Source: Pollenia angustigena
Lineage: Eukaryota; Arthropoda; Insecta; Diptera; Polleniidae
Assembly (NCBI GenBank): GCA_930367215.1
Contig: OV884058.1
Location: 196,868,208-196,932,207 of the forward strand
Direction of reading: 5' to 3'
Length of the DNA stretch: 64,000 nucleotides
Position numbers and translations under genes: made by a program. How positions within the stretch are numbered: the first letter of the stretch is position 1; every line of letters starts with the position of its first letter. Positions 21,961-33,452 of this stretch are shown piece after piece. The notes beneath the pieces are model-generated. The model was not told where the DNA came from, did not search any database, and saw only the letters and a program-made list of their open reading frames with translations.

Positions 21961-24308
21961 CTGATAATAACGACGTTCCCGCCGTTCCCGTCGTTGTTAT
22001 CCGGATGCTCGAAAATCAAACTAATTTAGATGTTACGCCAAAGCACACCTACACTAGCTTGATGCCAAGCAATTTGACAGTGTATTGCTTCCTTTACAAC
22101 AAAACAAAAAGGTGGCATCTTGTATTCTATATATCTGTGGCAATAAGGAAAAAGTGCTTAGTTCGATTTTTTTTAGTTTTGTAGGAGAGCAGTTTTAAAC
22201 TTTAAAGGTGATTTTTGAAAAATTACTTCTATTCTAAAAATTTTTTTTTTAAGTTTTTAGTCCTAAAAATTTCTAATGCCACAAAGTAAAAACTTAACAT
22301 TTTATTTCAAATGTTATTGCACACTGAAAAAATAAGCAAAAAGTAATTTTTCTATAACTTCCTAAAAAATTATACAAAATAATTAAAACTTTGGCCATGT
22401 TTACTGTTGAACGTGAAGTGCCACTAACTTAAATTTAGCTAAAGTCAACCTAGACACTCTTTCCTGTTGCCACAGATATTTCTAAATTCTGATTTCTATT
22501 ATTTTATGTTTTGATTTATAATTTTTGGGGCTTTTTGTTCGTCTAAGGAACCACATAAAAATATTTTTATTTTAATAAAGGGATAAAAAAACAATTTTCT
22601 ACTTCTATTTTACTTAATAAACGTTTGTTAAGTTTAATATTCTTTTGTGAATACTGGGGATAAATTTTAAATTATTCAAAATAATGTTATATTTAAGCTT
22701 TTTATATACTCTCACTGGTATTGTAGAGTATAATATGGTCGGACTTATCCGACCTGTCATTTCGAGACCCTTCCGCAAAAACAGCTTAAGCGACATCATT
22801 TTCAATTTTCGAATTTTTTTAATATTATTGTATTATTAATAAATTAATTGGCAACACTTGCATCATCCCCTAAAATGTCATGGTGACATAAGGTACCGTT
22901 AAGAATCAGTAGCAAAAACAATTTTAGCTTAAAAATTTACAAAAAATACAAAATTTTTATGAAATGTTATAAAAAAAACCTTCTCCTGTTAAATTGTGTT
23001 TTTGACGCTTAAGCTTTTTGCGGTAACGGCTTGATTGGACACCTGTATTGTAACAAACGTTTTCACACACAAATTTCTGTTTTTGCTGATGTAGGGTATT
23101 AAGAAGGATTTAGGTCAGTTAACGTGTGTAATGATTTTTAATTGCAAAATTATTTTTAAATTTAATCAAGAGTTAAACACAAATACAATCAAAACAAAAA
23201 CAAGTTTTCAACTGAAAACAATTCTTACGGTGACTTTTTGTTGTTGTTATTTTTTTGCTTTGGGTTTATCTATTTAGAAGTGTAAACAACAAAAAAGAGT
23301 TTTTTGTTTGAGTCTTTTGTTTTTGAAACCACATGTTTTGTTTTCTTAAGCGGACAAATTTCTTATAATTCACACGCTTCTATTTTTTTTTTCAACTACT
23401 TTTGTTGATAATGAAAGTGAATCTAACAAAAATAACTAAATTCATTGATTTATTACACAATACTGATTATAAAGTCAAAAACGTGCTTTGCAAGAATGTC
23501 CAAATTGACGAAGAAAAAAAAAAATGTAACTGAAGTCTATCAAAATTATATGGTTGGTATGGAACGTGATTGTCTGTGTTTGATTGTTGATTTAGCACAC
23601 TTCCTTATGATTTTCGATGCGATAACCTAATCAGGTATCTACAGCAATGTTTGTGTGCCAGTGTGATACAAGTACATATTTAAATCGGAATGTATTTTTG
23701 TTTGTATGTCTGTAGACTTAATGGAATTATACCAATAATCAAAATTCACTACTTAATTGTTATTCAAATTCAGTAGTTAATGACAAATGCATTACAAAAC
23801 TTTCTATTGTGACACACTCACTCACTCACTTCGTTAAAGTCTTTGTAGTTTTTGCTCATTGACATTATTACACAAATAAATAGTTATTTTTTGTTTGTTA
23901 TTAAACAATAAAATAAAATTAATTAAGCAATTAAGAAAATTGTTAATAACATTTTTTGGCATCTATAAATGTACATATATTGAATAATAAACAAATAGAT
24001 GGGTGTGTTATTTGACCCTTTAGTAACCTTTATTAATAAACTTTTAATTGTTTTAGCATGTTAATAATTTTTAATAAATTTTTGGAATCCGTTTTTAGGA
24101 AACTTTAACCAAAACAATTATTATTTTATATTCACTTTCATTTGTATTTTTTTTTTTTATTTTGTATTGCCTTTCGTCATTAATTGCTATTAAAATGCAG
24201 TTCAGGTTTTCGATTTAACAATTTTTTTTTGCTTTAACAAAAATTTAAAAACACAAACCTTTCAAGACAATTTGCAAAAAAAAAAAAAAAAATTATTTAT
24301 AAAGTTTT
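21961..24308. other. Intergenic, no gene recognised
   Basis: A short fragment of the hairpin-ended repeat family lies at about 22712-22790 (GTAGAGTATAATATGGTCGG). Otherwise the stretch is A/T-rich with no coding or RNA feature seen. Confidence 0.4.
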
Positions 24309-25500
24309 TATACCCTCCATTACTTGTGGGGAATGAGGGTATACTTAGTTTGTCATTCTTTCTGAAACTTTTTTATAATTCATACACAGAAAAAATTATT
24401 TTTCCAATTCAAACAAAAAATTTGTAGAATCAAACAATTCTTTGTCTAAAATCGGTCCTACAAACAAATTCGTATATTCAAACAATTTATTTGCATTTTG
24501 TTTATTGAAAAAAAACGCCGATTTCTTCAAACAAATAATTTTACAGAATCAAACAAAAAGTTTACTGAAATTCATATAAATTTCAAACAAATAATTTTGC
24601 TGAATCAAACAAAAAAGTTTTGGCACAAGCAATGACGCGCACACAAGCAAGCACTGTTGGCGAAGATGAAGCAGAGTAGAGCGGCCGGCTGGCTTTGAGA
24701 CACATTTTTTTGTTGGAATAATTTTTGAACGAAGTCATATTTATACTCACAGTGTTTTTCTTCATCACTCACTGTTGCTTTATCCTTTTCTTTGCTAATA
24801 AAGAAGAAATGTAACCAAAAACGGCGGCAGACCGACTCGATTTGTTTTCCGCCATCATTCTATTTTTGTATTTGATGTATTTAACCAAACTATTTGAAAA
24901 AATTTAATACGGAATTTTGTTTTTTTTTACCAACTTTGAAACCAACCAAAAATTTATTTTGTTTCTTATAATGTGTTTTTCTGTTGTTTAAAAAAAAATG
25001 AAACGTTTTTTTACCTGCTATTGTTGTTGTTATTTTTTTTACTACAAACCTCGTCACGCTATTTTATCATTTTTCTTATTGCTGTACTTTTTTAAAGCGT
25101 CCAAAAATAGACTGCATGTGTTTTTTTTTTTGTAGTTCTTATATTTCACATAAAGAAGTGTTGCTTACAATCAATAAAAAAATGCAAAAAGACGACAACA
25201 TTAAAGAGCGTTAAATATTTCATACAAAATTATGAAAACTTCAAACCAATAGCGCGCTTATTAAATTTTTGAAGAGTTGTCCACATTTTTGTTGGTTAAA
25301 TAAAAATCAAACAAAAATATTGATTGAATCAGTAAAAAAATTTGTAGAAATCAAAAAAAATTTCAAACAAGCGTTTGTTTGAAAATAATTCGGCAATAAT
25401 TTTTTCTGTGTATCAGGCCCCATAAATAACAAATTGGTGACGAAATGCACTGTGAAAGAAATTGACACTTCTTAAATTTGGCTGCTGCAGTGCCTAGGAT
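24309..25500 (+). repeat. Hairpin-ended repeat (TCGGCTGTGCCGA family), fragment split by insertion
   Basis: The opening ATACCCTCCATTACTTG and the TATACTTAGTTTGTCATTC phrase match the copy at 57987. A 1026-bp TA-TSD element interrupts it at 24385; the text resumes at 25413 with TCAGGCCCCATAAA, matching the uninterrupted copy at about 58060-58080. Its far end is not clear. Confidence 0.65.
24385..25410. mobile_element. TA-TSD DNA transposon, TIR CACAGAAAAAATTATT
   Basis: CACAGAAAAAATTATT at the left pairs with AATAATTTTTTCTGTG at the right, and TA flanks both (24383-24384, 25411-25412). Subterminal TTCAAACAAA words are repeated many times on both sides (24400-24610 and 25290-25385). On the minus strand a short frame begins MMAENKSSRSAAVFGYISSL near 24855 and is followed by a GTGAGTATA donor-like site around 24745; it occupies the same position as the shared module in the elements at 1235 and 5133. 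The frame may be the first exon left from the parental transposase. Confidence 0.82.
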
Positions 25501-25813
25501 GCTCCTAGATGGTTCAAATGTATGACCAGCCCCACTTAATTTTTCATCTTTATCACTTATTTCTAACATACCTACCCTCTATCTTCATTGTTAAAGGGGG
25601 CTCCCATACAAAATGTTCAATGCAGACTAAAAATATATTTAAAAAGAGTCCCATACATGTCCAGGAGTCGCCCCTGGTTGTATGACCGACCTCAATTAGT
25701 TTTTTGTCCTTAACATTTTCTCGAGACATACTTGCCCCTTATCACCACTTTTTAGGGGGGGCTCCCATACAAATATTGCGTTTTATGAAATTCTTAAATT
25801 AATTAAAATTTAA
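25501..25813. other. Intergenic with GGGGGCTCCCATACAAA repeats
   Basis: Two imperfect copies of a CTTATCAC...GGGGGGCTCCCATACAAA phrase occur near 25550-25610 and 25725-25775, together with two GTATGACC.(A/G)CC phrases. This looks like a short tandem duplication inside a repeat; no gene is seen. Confidence 0.4.
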
Positions 25814-27531
25814 ACAAGTAAGAGTACTATATATTCGGCTGTGCCGAATCTTATATACCCTTCACCATGATGAGATAAGAACAAAAAGTTATTTACATAA
25901 ATAACGTTCTTTACATAGGTATAAATAAATATTAATTGAGCCACGCCAACTTTTCATTTCGTCATGCCGAAGAATATAAACAAAAAATTTATATATACCT
26001 AAGCAAGTTTCCTCTTTTGCCAAAGTTGATGTGTGAAATTCGTTTTATAATCTTAAAATCGTTTTTTAGAACATAAAAACATTAAATAAAAAATATGAAA
26101 AAAAAATTCTTTTTGGGATTCGAACTGGCAATATCACCAGTCTCAGGAGAGAACTTAACAACTCGGCTACGAATGCTTTTACTGAAGAAGCGTTAAATTA
26201 AAATATACTGAGTCTATATACATTAGACTGGTCGCAATTTTTTTTTTAAATTTAATTGTTTGCGCTGCTTGAAATATGAGGTTTGGTGTTTCACCTTTCT
26301 TAAAGTAAATTTTATTGCGTAATTTCGGTTTTTTTTAGTTTTTCAATAAGCTAAAGCGTTTTTGAGTTGCGCGAACATATGTTAATCTATCTATACAATA
26401 TATAATTTCTTAGTATGTCAGGATGTTTGCATGTATGTCCTATTCTTTCCGCAACTTTCTGAAGCCATCTGATGACATAGGAAGCTGAAATTTGGCACAC
26501 TTGAAGTACGTTCTCTGCGGAAGATCGTAACGAAGCCATATTTTTGATTTTCGGCTTTTCAACTAGTATAACTATAAAGATCAGATAGAAAAGATGTTTT
26601 TTTTTATAATATGGGGAACTTTGGGCCCCACCCGGCACGGCTAGGCACCGTCGGATTGAGCTGAAAAATTAGATCATGATTTCTTACACCAAACCTCATA
26701 TTTTAAGAAGCGCAAACAATTAAATTAAAAAAAAAAAATCCCATACAAGATGCGACCAGTCTAATATACATGCATTAATGTGTATGTGTATGCGTAAAAT
26801 TAAACACATTACAAATAAAATCCACCACTCGTAGTGAAGGGTATAAAAAAAAAACAAAAAAAAACCACATTACAAACACTGTATTACCATAGCACTGTAT
26901 GGCCGTAGAAACCAAAATTGAATTGGTTTGTATGGTATGCTTATGTCGTTTTGGTAATACAGTGTTGGTATGGTAATGTCACGTCTAATTGGACCTTTAA
27001 ACGAAAAAATTTGAGGCAGTCGTGGTTTTTTACTCATATCTCATTCTTTATTTGAGCGGCATATCATATACATGCATTAATGTGTATGTGTATGCGTAAA
27101 ATTAAACACATTACAAATAAAATCCACCACTTGTAGTGAAGGGTATAAAAAACAACAAAAAAAAAACCACATTACCAACACGGTATTACCATAATAATGT
27201 CACGTCTAATTGGACTTTTAAAGGAAACAATTTGAAGCAGTCGTGGTTTTTTACTCATATCTCAGCCATTTGTGGACCGATCTTGCTGAATTTCAATTGC
27301 AAACAATTCCGGACCATGTGTGACATAAATGTATAATAACCTGGCCCCCATCATATATGGGGTCTTCGGAAAACCCATTTCAACGGACAGACGGACAATC
27401 AATCAACTTCGCTCCTCATAAGGGCCCAGAATATATATACTTTATAGGGTCTAACATCAATATTATAGAAATTACAAACGGAATGACAAACTTATATATA
27501 CCCTATTCACCACCTGTGGTGAAGGGTATAA
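25814..27531 (+). repeat. Hairpin-ended repeat (TCGGCTGTGCCGA family), expanded copy
   Basis: The copy starts ACAAGTAAGAGTACTATATA, followed by the palindrome TTCGGCTGTGCCGAA and a TATACCCTTCACC word, and ends GGTGAAGGGTATAAAA, the inverse of the latter. About 95 bp (26760-26855) are repeated at 27060-27150, so part was duplicated. A short palindromic insert with TGGTAATACAGTG ends lies at 26878-26975. The tail near 27376-27460 (CATTTCAACGGACAGACGGA...) is shared by other copies. No protein is encoded; classification (Helentron-like or other) is not settled. Confidence 0.65.
26115..26176 (-). repeat. tRNA-like relic, class II type
   Basis: Read on the minus strand the segment contains TAGCCGAGTTGTTAAG, a good A box of the serine/leucine type, and AGTTCGAATCCC, a good B box. 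The anticodon arm and variable arm do not pair cleanly and there is no proper acceptor stem, so it is a tRNA pseudogene or SINE head rather than a working tRNA. Confidence 0.55.
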
Positions 27532-29268
27532 AAATTAAAATCAAAAGTTGGTAACAGATTTTAATCGTTTATGGCTTTTTTTGTTTGCAGCTTCGTTTTT
27601 TATATTTCTGCAAAAAATTAGAAGGGTTGCTGCATTTTTAAATTTTTTATGAATTTTTAAAAAACAAAAATTTCTAAATTTTTCCAAAAAAAAAAAAAAT
27701 TATGTTTTAAAAACGACTGCTCATAATATAAAAAAAATTGTACTTTTCTTATGGACATTATTATAACTTGGCGTTAGCTGTTAACCGGCAGATAAAAGAC
27801 GATTTTTGACAGATAACACATTGCTATCTGTCAAGTTAATCTTAACTTTAGCTAACTTCCAGTTGTAATAATGGCCCTTAAAGTTTTTTTTTAGTAATTT
27901 CAATAAATAAAACGTTTTTGAGTTACGCGAAGATATGTTGTGCAACCTCCTCCATTTTCGAAATAACGCTATATCTCGAAAACCAGAGCCGAAAACCGAG
28001 AAAAGCGAGAGCACCACTGGATTTTGCGTACCCGAATTATGTTAAATCGCCATGTGCCCGGCTTGTCTGTTTTTTTCAACTTGCATAGTGTTATCATTAA
28101 ATTCTGCATAAATTCGTTTTATACAACTAAAAGTTTTAAGACCAAATTCTTTCAAGATCGGTCCATAATTTACCATAGGACCCATATAAAGCCCCCTCTC
28201 GAAAAATTCTTTAGTATACTTTTCTGTTGAAATTTAGTTTCATTAGGCATCAGACTGCTTAATTCGGTAAAGATGAGTTCATAATATTCCATAGGCCCAA
28301 TTTACATAAAATTTTTGGAATAGACTTCAAAAACTGCAATGAATTATAATATTGTGCCGAAGGCAGGAAAAATGAACCCTTAGCAAAAATATATATGTGG
28401 CCAAACAATTTGAACCACAAATAAAACTAGAAATAAATTAACGTATGTGGAACAAAATATGGACTGAAACAACTTAAACGTGTTTTACAAAAAGATATCT
28501 AGCCACATCGATGGGCTTTTTTCATATTTTGAGGCACCCTACGGATAGCCTCTTGAATCACCTTTGTGTGCATTTTCTATAACATCCATTTTATTTGAGT
28601 GATCAAACAGTTTAGGTTTCTTGGTTCCTATCCCTATTTATAGAAATTTCTTTTCAAATTCGCCTTAAAAGTTTGATTTGTTGTCCATTCATGAGCGTCC
28701 ATTGTAAAGAAGCTCCCATCATCCATGATACGATTCATGGACAGCCTGCAGCAAAAGATTTAGTAACAAAGCCCGTATTAGATGTTTGATGATAACTGAC
28801 GCTTTTCTGAGGCTGCATATTTGACTTCTCTCATATGTTTTCTACGTGTTTCTAATTTTTAACTCTTCATTTATTTATCAACGCATGGTAAGATTTTGAA
28901 GTATATCCGGCAATTTCTACCTTCAATATAGCTCAAGTTTGGTTGCATTGTATCAAAAATTTTAACCGGATCGTCGTTTTCTATTAACGGTTTTTAACTT
29001 TCAAAAGCTTTTATTGTCTTTTAAACAAAAGATTTTTCAATTTGGATTTCAGAAAAGTGATGAAAACATTCAAATTTTCTTTTATCAGCACTTTTTTCAC
29101 AAAATTTACAACTCAACTTCGACCTTCTAATTGGTTTATTGATTTTATTTCTACTTATTATCAATTTATTGAACTGATCTCTAGCCAAATAGTTATAGGG
29201 CAAGTGCCGTTACTTTTACCAAATTTTGTTTTTATACTATTACATTTTGTTTTATTTTTGAACTGATG
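27532..29268. other. Intergenic with fragments of hairpin-ended repeats
   Basis: Phrases such as GGTCCATAATTTACCATAGG (28156) belong to the internal tandem unit of the repeats at 41135 and 57987. Nothing else could be assigned, and the open frames here have no family resemblance. Confidence 0.4.
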
Positions 29269-29501
29269 CACAGTGGCCCCAATGACAAATTTAGAGCGAA
29301 AAACTCTTTTTTATAAGTACATATAGGACAAAAATTTGTACGAACAATTGACTTGGTATGGCATGATCTTACGCCAAAAATTGACGGATTCGATTACGTT
29401 GGTGTGGCGCTTTCCATATAAATTTGACTGACATAAAACCTACAAAATCATTTCATAATACAAGGGAACAAGGCTTTTGGTGATTATCTGAATGTTGTTT
29501 T

Positions 29502-30211
29502 TAGGAATGGGCAAAAATATCGATATATCAAAATATCGATATTTAAATAAAAATCGATATATATCGCCGATATTTAAAATACCGATGTATCGATATTGAA
29601 ATACGACTATCGAATTCGATATTTTTAAAGTCAGTTTTCATTAAAAACTCAAAATTTTAGCCGTTTTTTCAAAAAATATGTATTTAAAAATTGGCATCAC
29701 TGCAAGCATCATATGTTTTTTTAAACTAATATGAAGATCAATAACTCCCCGTCTTCAACTGACATGATTTGCTGCTATAACATGGTTATAAAAGCGTTGT
29801 TAAAACATTTGCATTAACAAACGTGTTCCAACATGAGAAAACCTCTAACATGATGAGTCTATACTTAACACTAACATCATATTACATACATACATGTTAA
29901 TGTTAAGCATTTCATGTCAGTTGTAGACTGCATGTATTAAAAGAAGAATTAAGAAAGAAGCGGGGGTTTTACCTTGCAGATTTCTAATTAAAACAGTAAA
30001 GTCAAACGAACTTGAAAATATTTATTTTATGCGGTTTTGGAACAATATATGTGCCTATATATATTTGGAATAATAATAAGATTTGGGCATACATATGAAA
30101 TTTTTTTAGTTTGGTAATACGTTCGATATTTCTGAAAAAATAAATATCGATAGTCTTAAAAAATATCGATTCGATATATATCGATATATTTTTTCAATTT
30201 GCCCATCCCTA
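29502..30211. mobile_element. hAT-like MITE with TATCGATA-rich ends, nested in Transib
   Basis: The element starts TAGGAATGGGCAAA and ends TTTGCCCATCCCTA, with exact 8-bp duplications GTTGTTTT at 29494-29501 and 30212-30219. Both subterminal regions are packed with ATATCGATATAT palindromes (29520-29620 and 30125-30195). TATCGATA is also the DREF site of flies. There is no transposase. Confidence 0.87.
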
Positions 30212-30372
30212 GTTGTTTTTAAGGTTATTTGGGACGCTAAATCCAAATCTGCACTTAGTTTTTTTCTATCAGCTAAACTTTTTGAGATATACCGTTATGG
30301 CCAAAATTAAGGCACTTCCGCTACATATATAAGAATAACTTGAAAATGGGTCATATGATAGATCTGTTAAAT

Positions 30373-30790
30373 TTACCATAGAAACGGTCTTATCTCCTTT
30401 TTTTCGATTTTGTGATATACGACAAGATAACTCCGAAACGACGATATGTCATCATTACGTTTTTTGGCGCCTGCACGCATAGAAACACACGAACTTTTTG
30501 AGTATTTACCATCAATGTAAATCGCCAGCGCTTCTTCACGTATGGCGTATTTTACTATTATTTTTATTTTTAGTGCCCTTTCTGGAGACACATCAATTGT
30601 TCTAACAACGTCTGCAGCAACTCTTTTGACTGCTTTATGAGGCCTACTTTCAGCAGCAACTGTTAACTCTGGGGACAAGTGTTCACAAGAGACTTAATTT
30701 TCAACTGTTTTGATCTTTCTCTCCTTCTAAAAACGATTTGGATGGTCGTTCGGGTCTTGATGGTCCTCCCTTCGAGTCTTCTGCCAAAAA
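30373..30790 (-). pseudogene. Transib transposase N-terminal relic
   Basis: On the minus strand around 30790-30690 a frame reads RPSKSFLEGERSKQLKIKSL, and after a frameshift near 30680 a 101-codon frame reads LSPELTVAAESRPHKAVKRV..., then SPERALKIKII, EEALAIYIDGKYSKSS and MRAGAKKRND. The order (RP.K.F...ERSK..K...L, then a SPEELT.A-like helix, a TR/ERA.K helix, and ALA......SK..Y/C...R) is that of Transib transposase N-termini as I recall them. The catalytic DDE core is absent. Premature stops follow on both sides, so the gene is dead. Its place between Transib ends supports the assignment. Confidence 0.6.
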
Positions 30791-31275
30791 GCTGGACGAG
30801 GCTTTACTGGGAAAGAGAAAAGATTCATCCGACCAATTTTAAGGATAGACTCGAAAACATTATTTGTTCTGTGTGCATGCATCCACTTGTTCGATAGTTT
30901 GCTAAGAAAATTTTGAGCTGATTACTTTACTTCATGCTTATGGTCATCATCTCCATCATTTTCTATACCACTTTTCATGAAAATGTAATGTATGACAGCG
31001 TTATTTTTATTTCTTCTGGTCTTTTTCAGAGTACCAAACATTGAAGAAATCTTTTTTAGTGACAGACATTGCAACCTAAAGATACGATAAAAAGTGTTTA
31101 GGCAAAACTAGACAGCTAATTGCTTAAACATTTAACGATGCACATGTTATAGATGATAAAAACGCTAAAAATAGCAGCGACGGCTGGTGAAAGTCACATT
31201 TACAATACATATTAAATTCCACAATTAATGAATTTTTCTAAACGGAATGTCAAATCAGCGGAACATTTAAAATTT

Positions 31276-31278
<3 letters not shown>

Positions 31279-31351
<73 letters not shown>
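31279..31351. repeat. (TA)n microsatellite
   Basis: An uninterrupted AT dinucleotide run of about 70 bases. Confidence 0.97.
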
Positions 31352-31356
<5 letters not shown>

Positions 31357-31569
31357 ATAAATATTTTAATGCTAAAAAGTATAGCTATAGCTACAAGGCC
31401 TTAAGCTAACAAAATATGGAATTCTCAAGTATTTCAACGTTCATATTTACAGTTAAATCTAATTTTATGTGTGCTTTTAAATGTGGTGATACAGTTTAGT
31501 TAATCTTAAATACTTTGTTAGTTCTGTAACAGATTTATTTGAGGGGGAGGAGAGGGCTATCATAGGGTC

Positions 31570-32302
31570 AGTGTGTTCAAAGATTAATTTTCGTTCTTGT
31601 GCATAAAGCGGACAATCGGATATACATAATATGTTTTATATTTACCGTTGTAGATTGATCACAGTTGCATAATTTTTGGTAATCTTTGCTTATTAAATAT
31701 CCGTGGGTTAATTTAGTATATCCTAATCGCAATCTTAAACATTTTATGAGATCCCGTCATCCTACTCCGGTACTCGATGCCATCCAATGTTTGATGTTGA
31801 TTTTTGATGAGTTTATATTCTTGTACCAAATGTTTGCATTTTCCCAAGTCGAAATATGTCTCCGAATTGTCCTTCTCCTGAGATTTTTAATTATATCATC
31901 AACGTTAAAATTTTGGATTTTAATGAGAGGGGACTTTAAGCCTTGTTTGGCATACGAATCTGCGCATTCATTTCCCGTGATTTGCATGTGGCCTGGAACC
32001 CACATAAGGGAAAGCTTATTATTTTTTTCGATTAAAATATCCCTAATTTTATTAGCATAGACATTATTGTTATTCACATTCGATATCGCGTTTAAGGCAG
32101 ATAAAGAATCAGTGCAAATTACGAAATTGCCCCTTCTGCTTTTGACAAAATTCTTTGCCTCATTTATGGCAATAATTTCGGCTGAAAAAATCGAACTATA
32201 ACTTGGCAGCTCGGAAACCTTAATTAACTTATTTTCATAAGTAACTGCATAGCTTTCTATTGTATAAATAAAACCAACAAATATTACAGAAAACGTTTTC
32301 AC
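31570..32302 (-). pseudogene. I-like non-LTR retrotransposon, RNase H and C-terminal relic
   Basis: The minus-strand frame of 181 codons is an RNase H1-type domain: SAEIIAINEAK carries the catalytic glutamate, ICTDSLSALNAI the second acidic residue and GNECADSYAKQG the last aspartate, with WVPGHMQITGNE the typical loop before it. The first catalytic aspartate strand is replaced by unrelated sequence, so the 5' side is truncated. After one stop codon the same frame continues with LTHGYLISKDYQKLCNC and a later histidine (NIKHIM), the C-terminal zinc-knuckle pattern of I-clade elements. It is interpreted as a dead fragment inside the Transib element. Confidence 0.8.
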
Positions 32303-32548
32303 TTTTCTTTATTAGCTCTCGAAACCACCTTCAATTATCAACTAATCTGTTTTTAAAAATTAAACTTAGCAATTACTGATGTTTAAATCAATGGAGCAGT
32401 GATAATATTGCAAATATTAACAACAAAATATGTATTGTTGTGCAAGGTGGGGTCCTGTCATTAAAAATCAACAAAATTTTTACTCTGGCACCATGCGAAA
32501 AAAGTAGTTTTTTCGCTCTAAATTTGTCATTGGGACCACTGTGTGATG

Positions 32549-33452
32549 GTTGAAAATCAGTCCATAATTCATTCCGCATACGTTAGTATTGAAAGAAATT
32601 TTACACCACAAGAAGTTTGCACTCGATGACTTAAAAAAATGTTGCACTATTATATTATAAATTTCAATCAATGGAAACAGTTTAAGCTATTTTTGTTTAA
32701 ATTTTTTCTGTATAGAAAAACTTAAATTCTTCAGCTGAGCTGCAGACAAGCATTTTAGCTTGGCGGAACCTACTGTTATTTGAATTGTTAAATAAAATTG
32801 TTGAAAAAAAATTGTTTGTCTAACTTGAAAATAAAAAAATATTATATCATTCGTTTGTTCTTAATGATTGGGATACAGTATTTCCGTTCAGTACTGTATT
32901 TTGCGTTTAATAGTGATTTAACAATTTTCTTTTCCTCTAAATTGTGGAATCAAAGTATGATTTTTATAATTTTAACTGCATATTATTGTTGGAAATTGTT
33001 TAAATCGTATCAAATACAACTAAATTGCATCAATACATTTCGTTTAACCGCATGCCAAAGTACTTTGCAAATAAATATTATTGTTTGTTTACAAGAAATC
33101 TTCATTTAGCCAATTATTTATTACCGATGGTCCAGAAAATGATTCAGTGCTGCTGCAAACATTGGTTACCAACTACAAAAAACAAAAAGAAAACTAGTTA
33201 AACAATGGACAAGATTTTTTTTTTGCTCCTGTCCAAAGAACATGAAATTTTATGAAATAAAACTAAATAGAATATTTAGAACATCTAAGTTGGATTTAAA
33301 AAAAAACTTCTTAAAAAAAAAAGATTTTAAATATACCAAAACAAGTTTGTTGTTAAACTCTTTTGTTTTTCATCATGTTTTATTTTGCTTAGTTTTCTAA
33401 TCCAACGAATTCATCTCATTTTCCATTTTTAGAAATAAATAACAAATAAACC
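32549..33452. other. Upstream region of the DM4/12 gene
   Basis: No coding feature is seen. A GAAATTTTACACCACAAGAAG...GCACTCGATGACTT phrase at 32594-32645 has relatives at 55700-55760, so part is repeated. TTTTCCATTTTTAG ending at 33432 looks like a splice acceptor 20 bases before the start codon, so the gene may have a non-coding first exon further upstream; no TATA box or initiator could be assigned. Confidence 0.4.

Larger units (their letters stand above)
29269..32543. mobile_element. Transib transposon with RSS-like ends, TSD TGATG
   Basis: Transib transposases are the known relatives of RAG1. The left end starts CACAGTGGCCCCAATGAC and the right end is the inverse of CACAGTGGTCCCAATGAC; identity continues through AAATTTAGAGCGAAAAA. 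An exact 5-bp duplication TGATG flanks it (29264-29268, 32544-32548), the TSD length of Transib. Each end has the heptamer CACAGTG, a 23-bp spacer and an A-rich nonamer (AAAAACTCT left, AAAAAACTA right), the layout of a 23-RSS. A transposase relic lies at 30373-30790 on the minus strand. Inserted later are a hAT MITE (29502-30211), a (TA)n run (31279-31351) and an I-like retrotransposon fragment (about 31570-32302). Confidence 0.85.

Noticed and set aside
26115..26176. Functional tRNA gene on the minus strand
   Set aside because: The A and B boxes are good, but the acceptor and anticodon stems do not pair.
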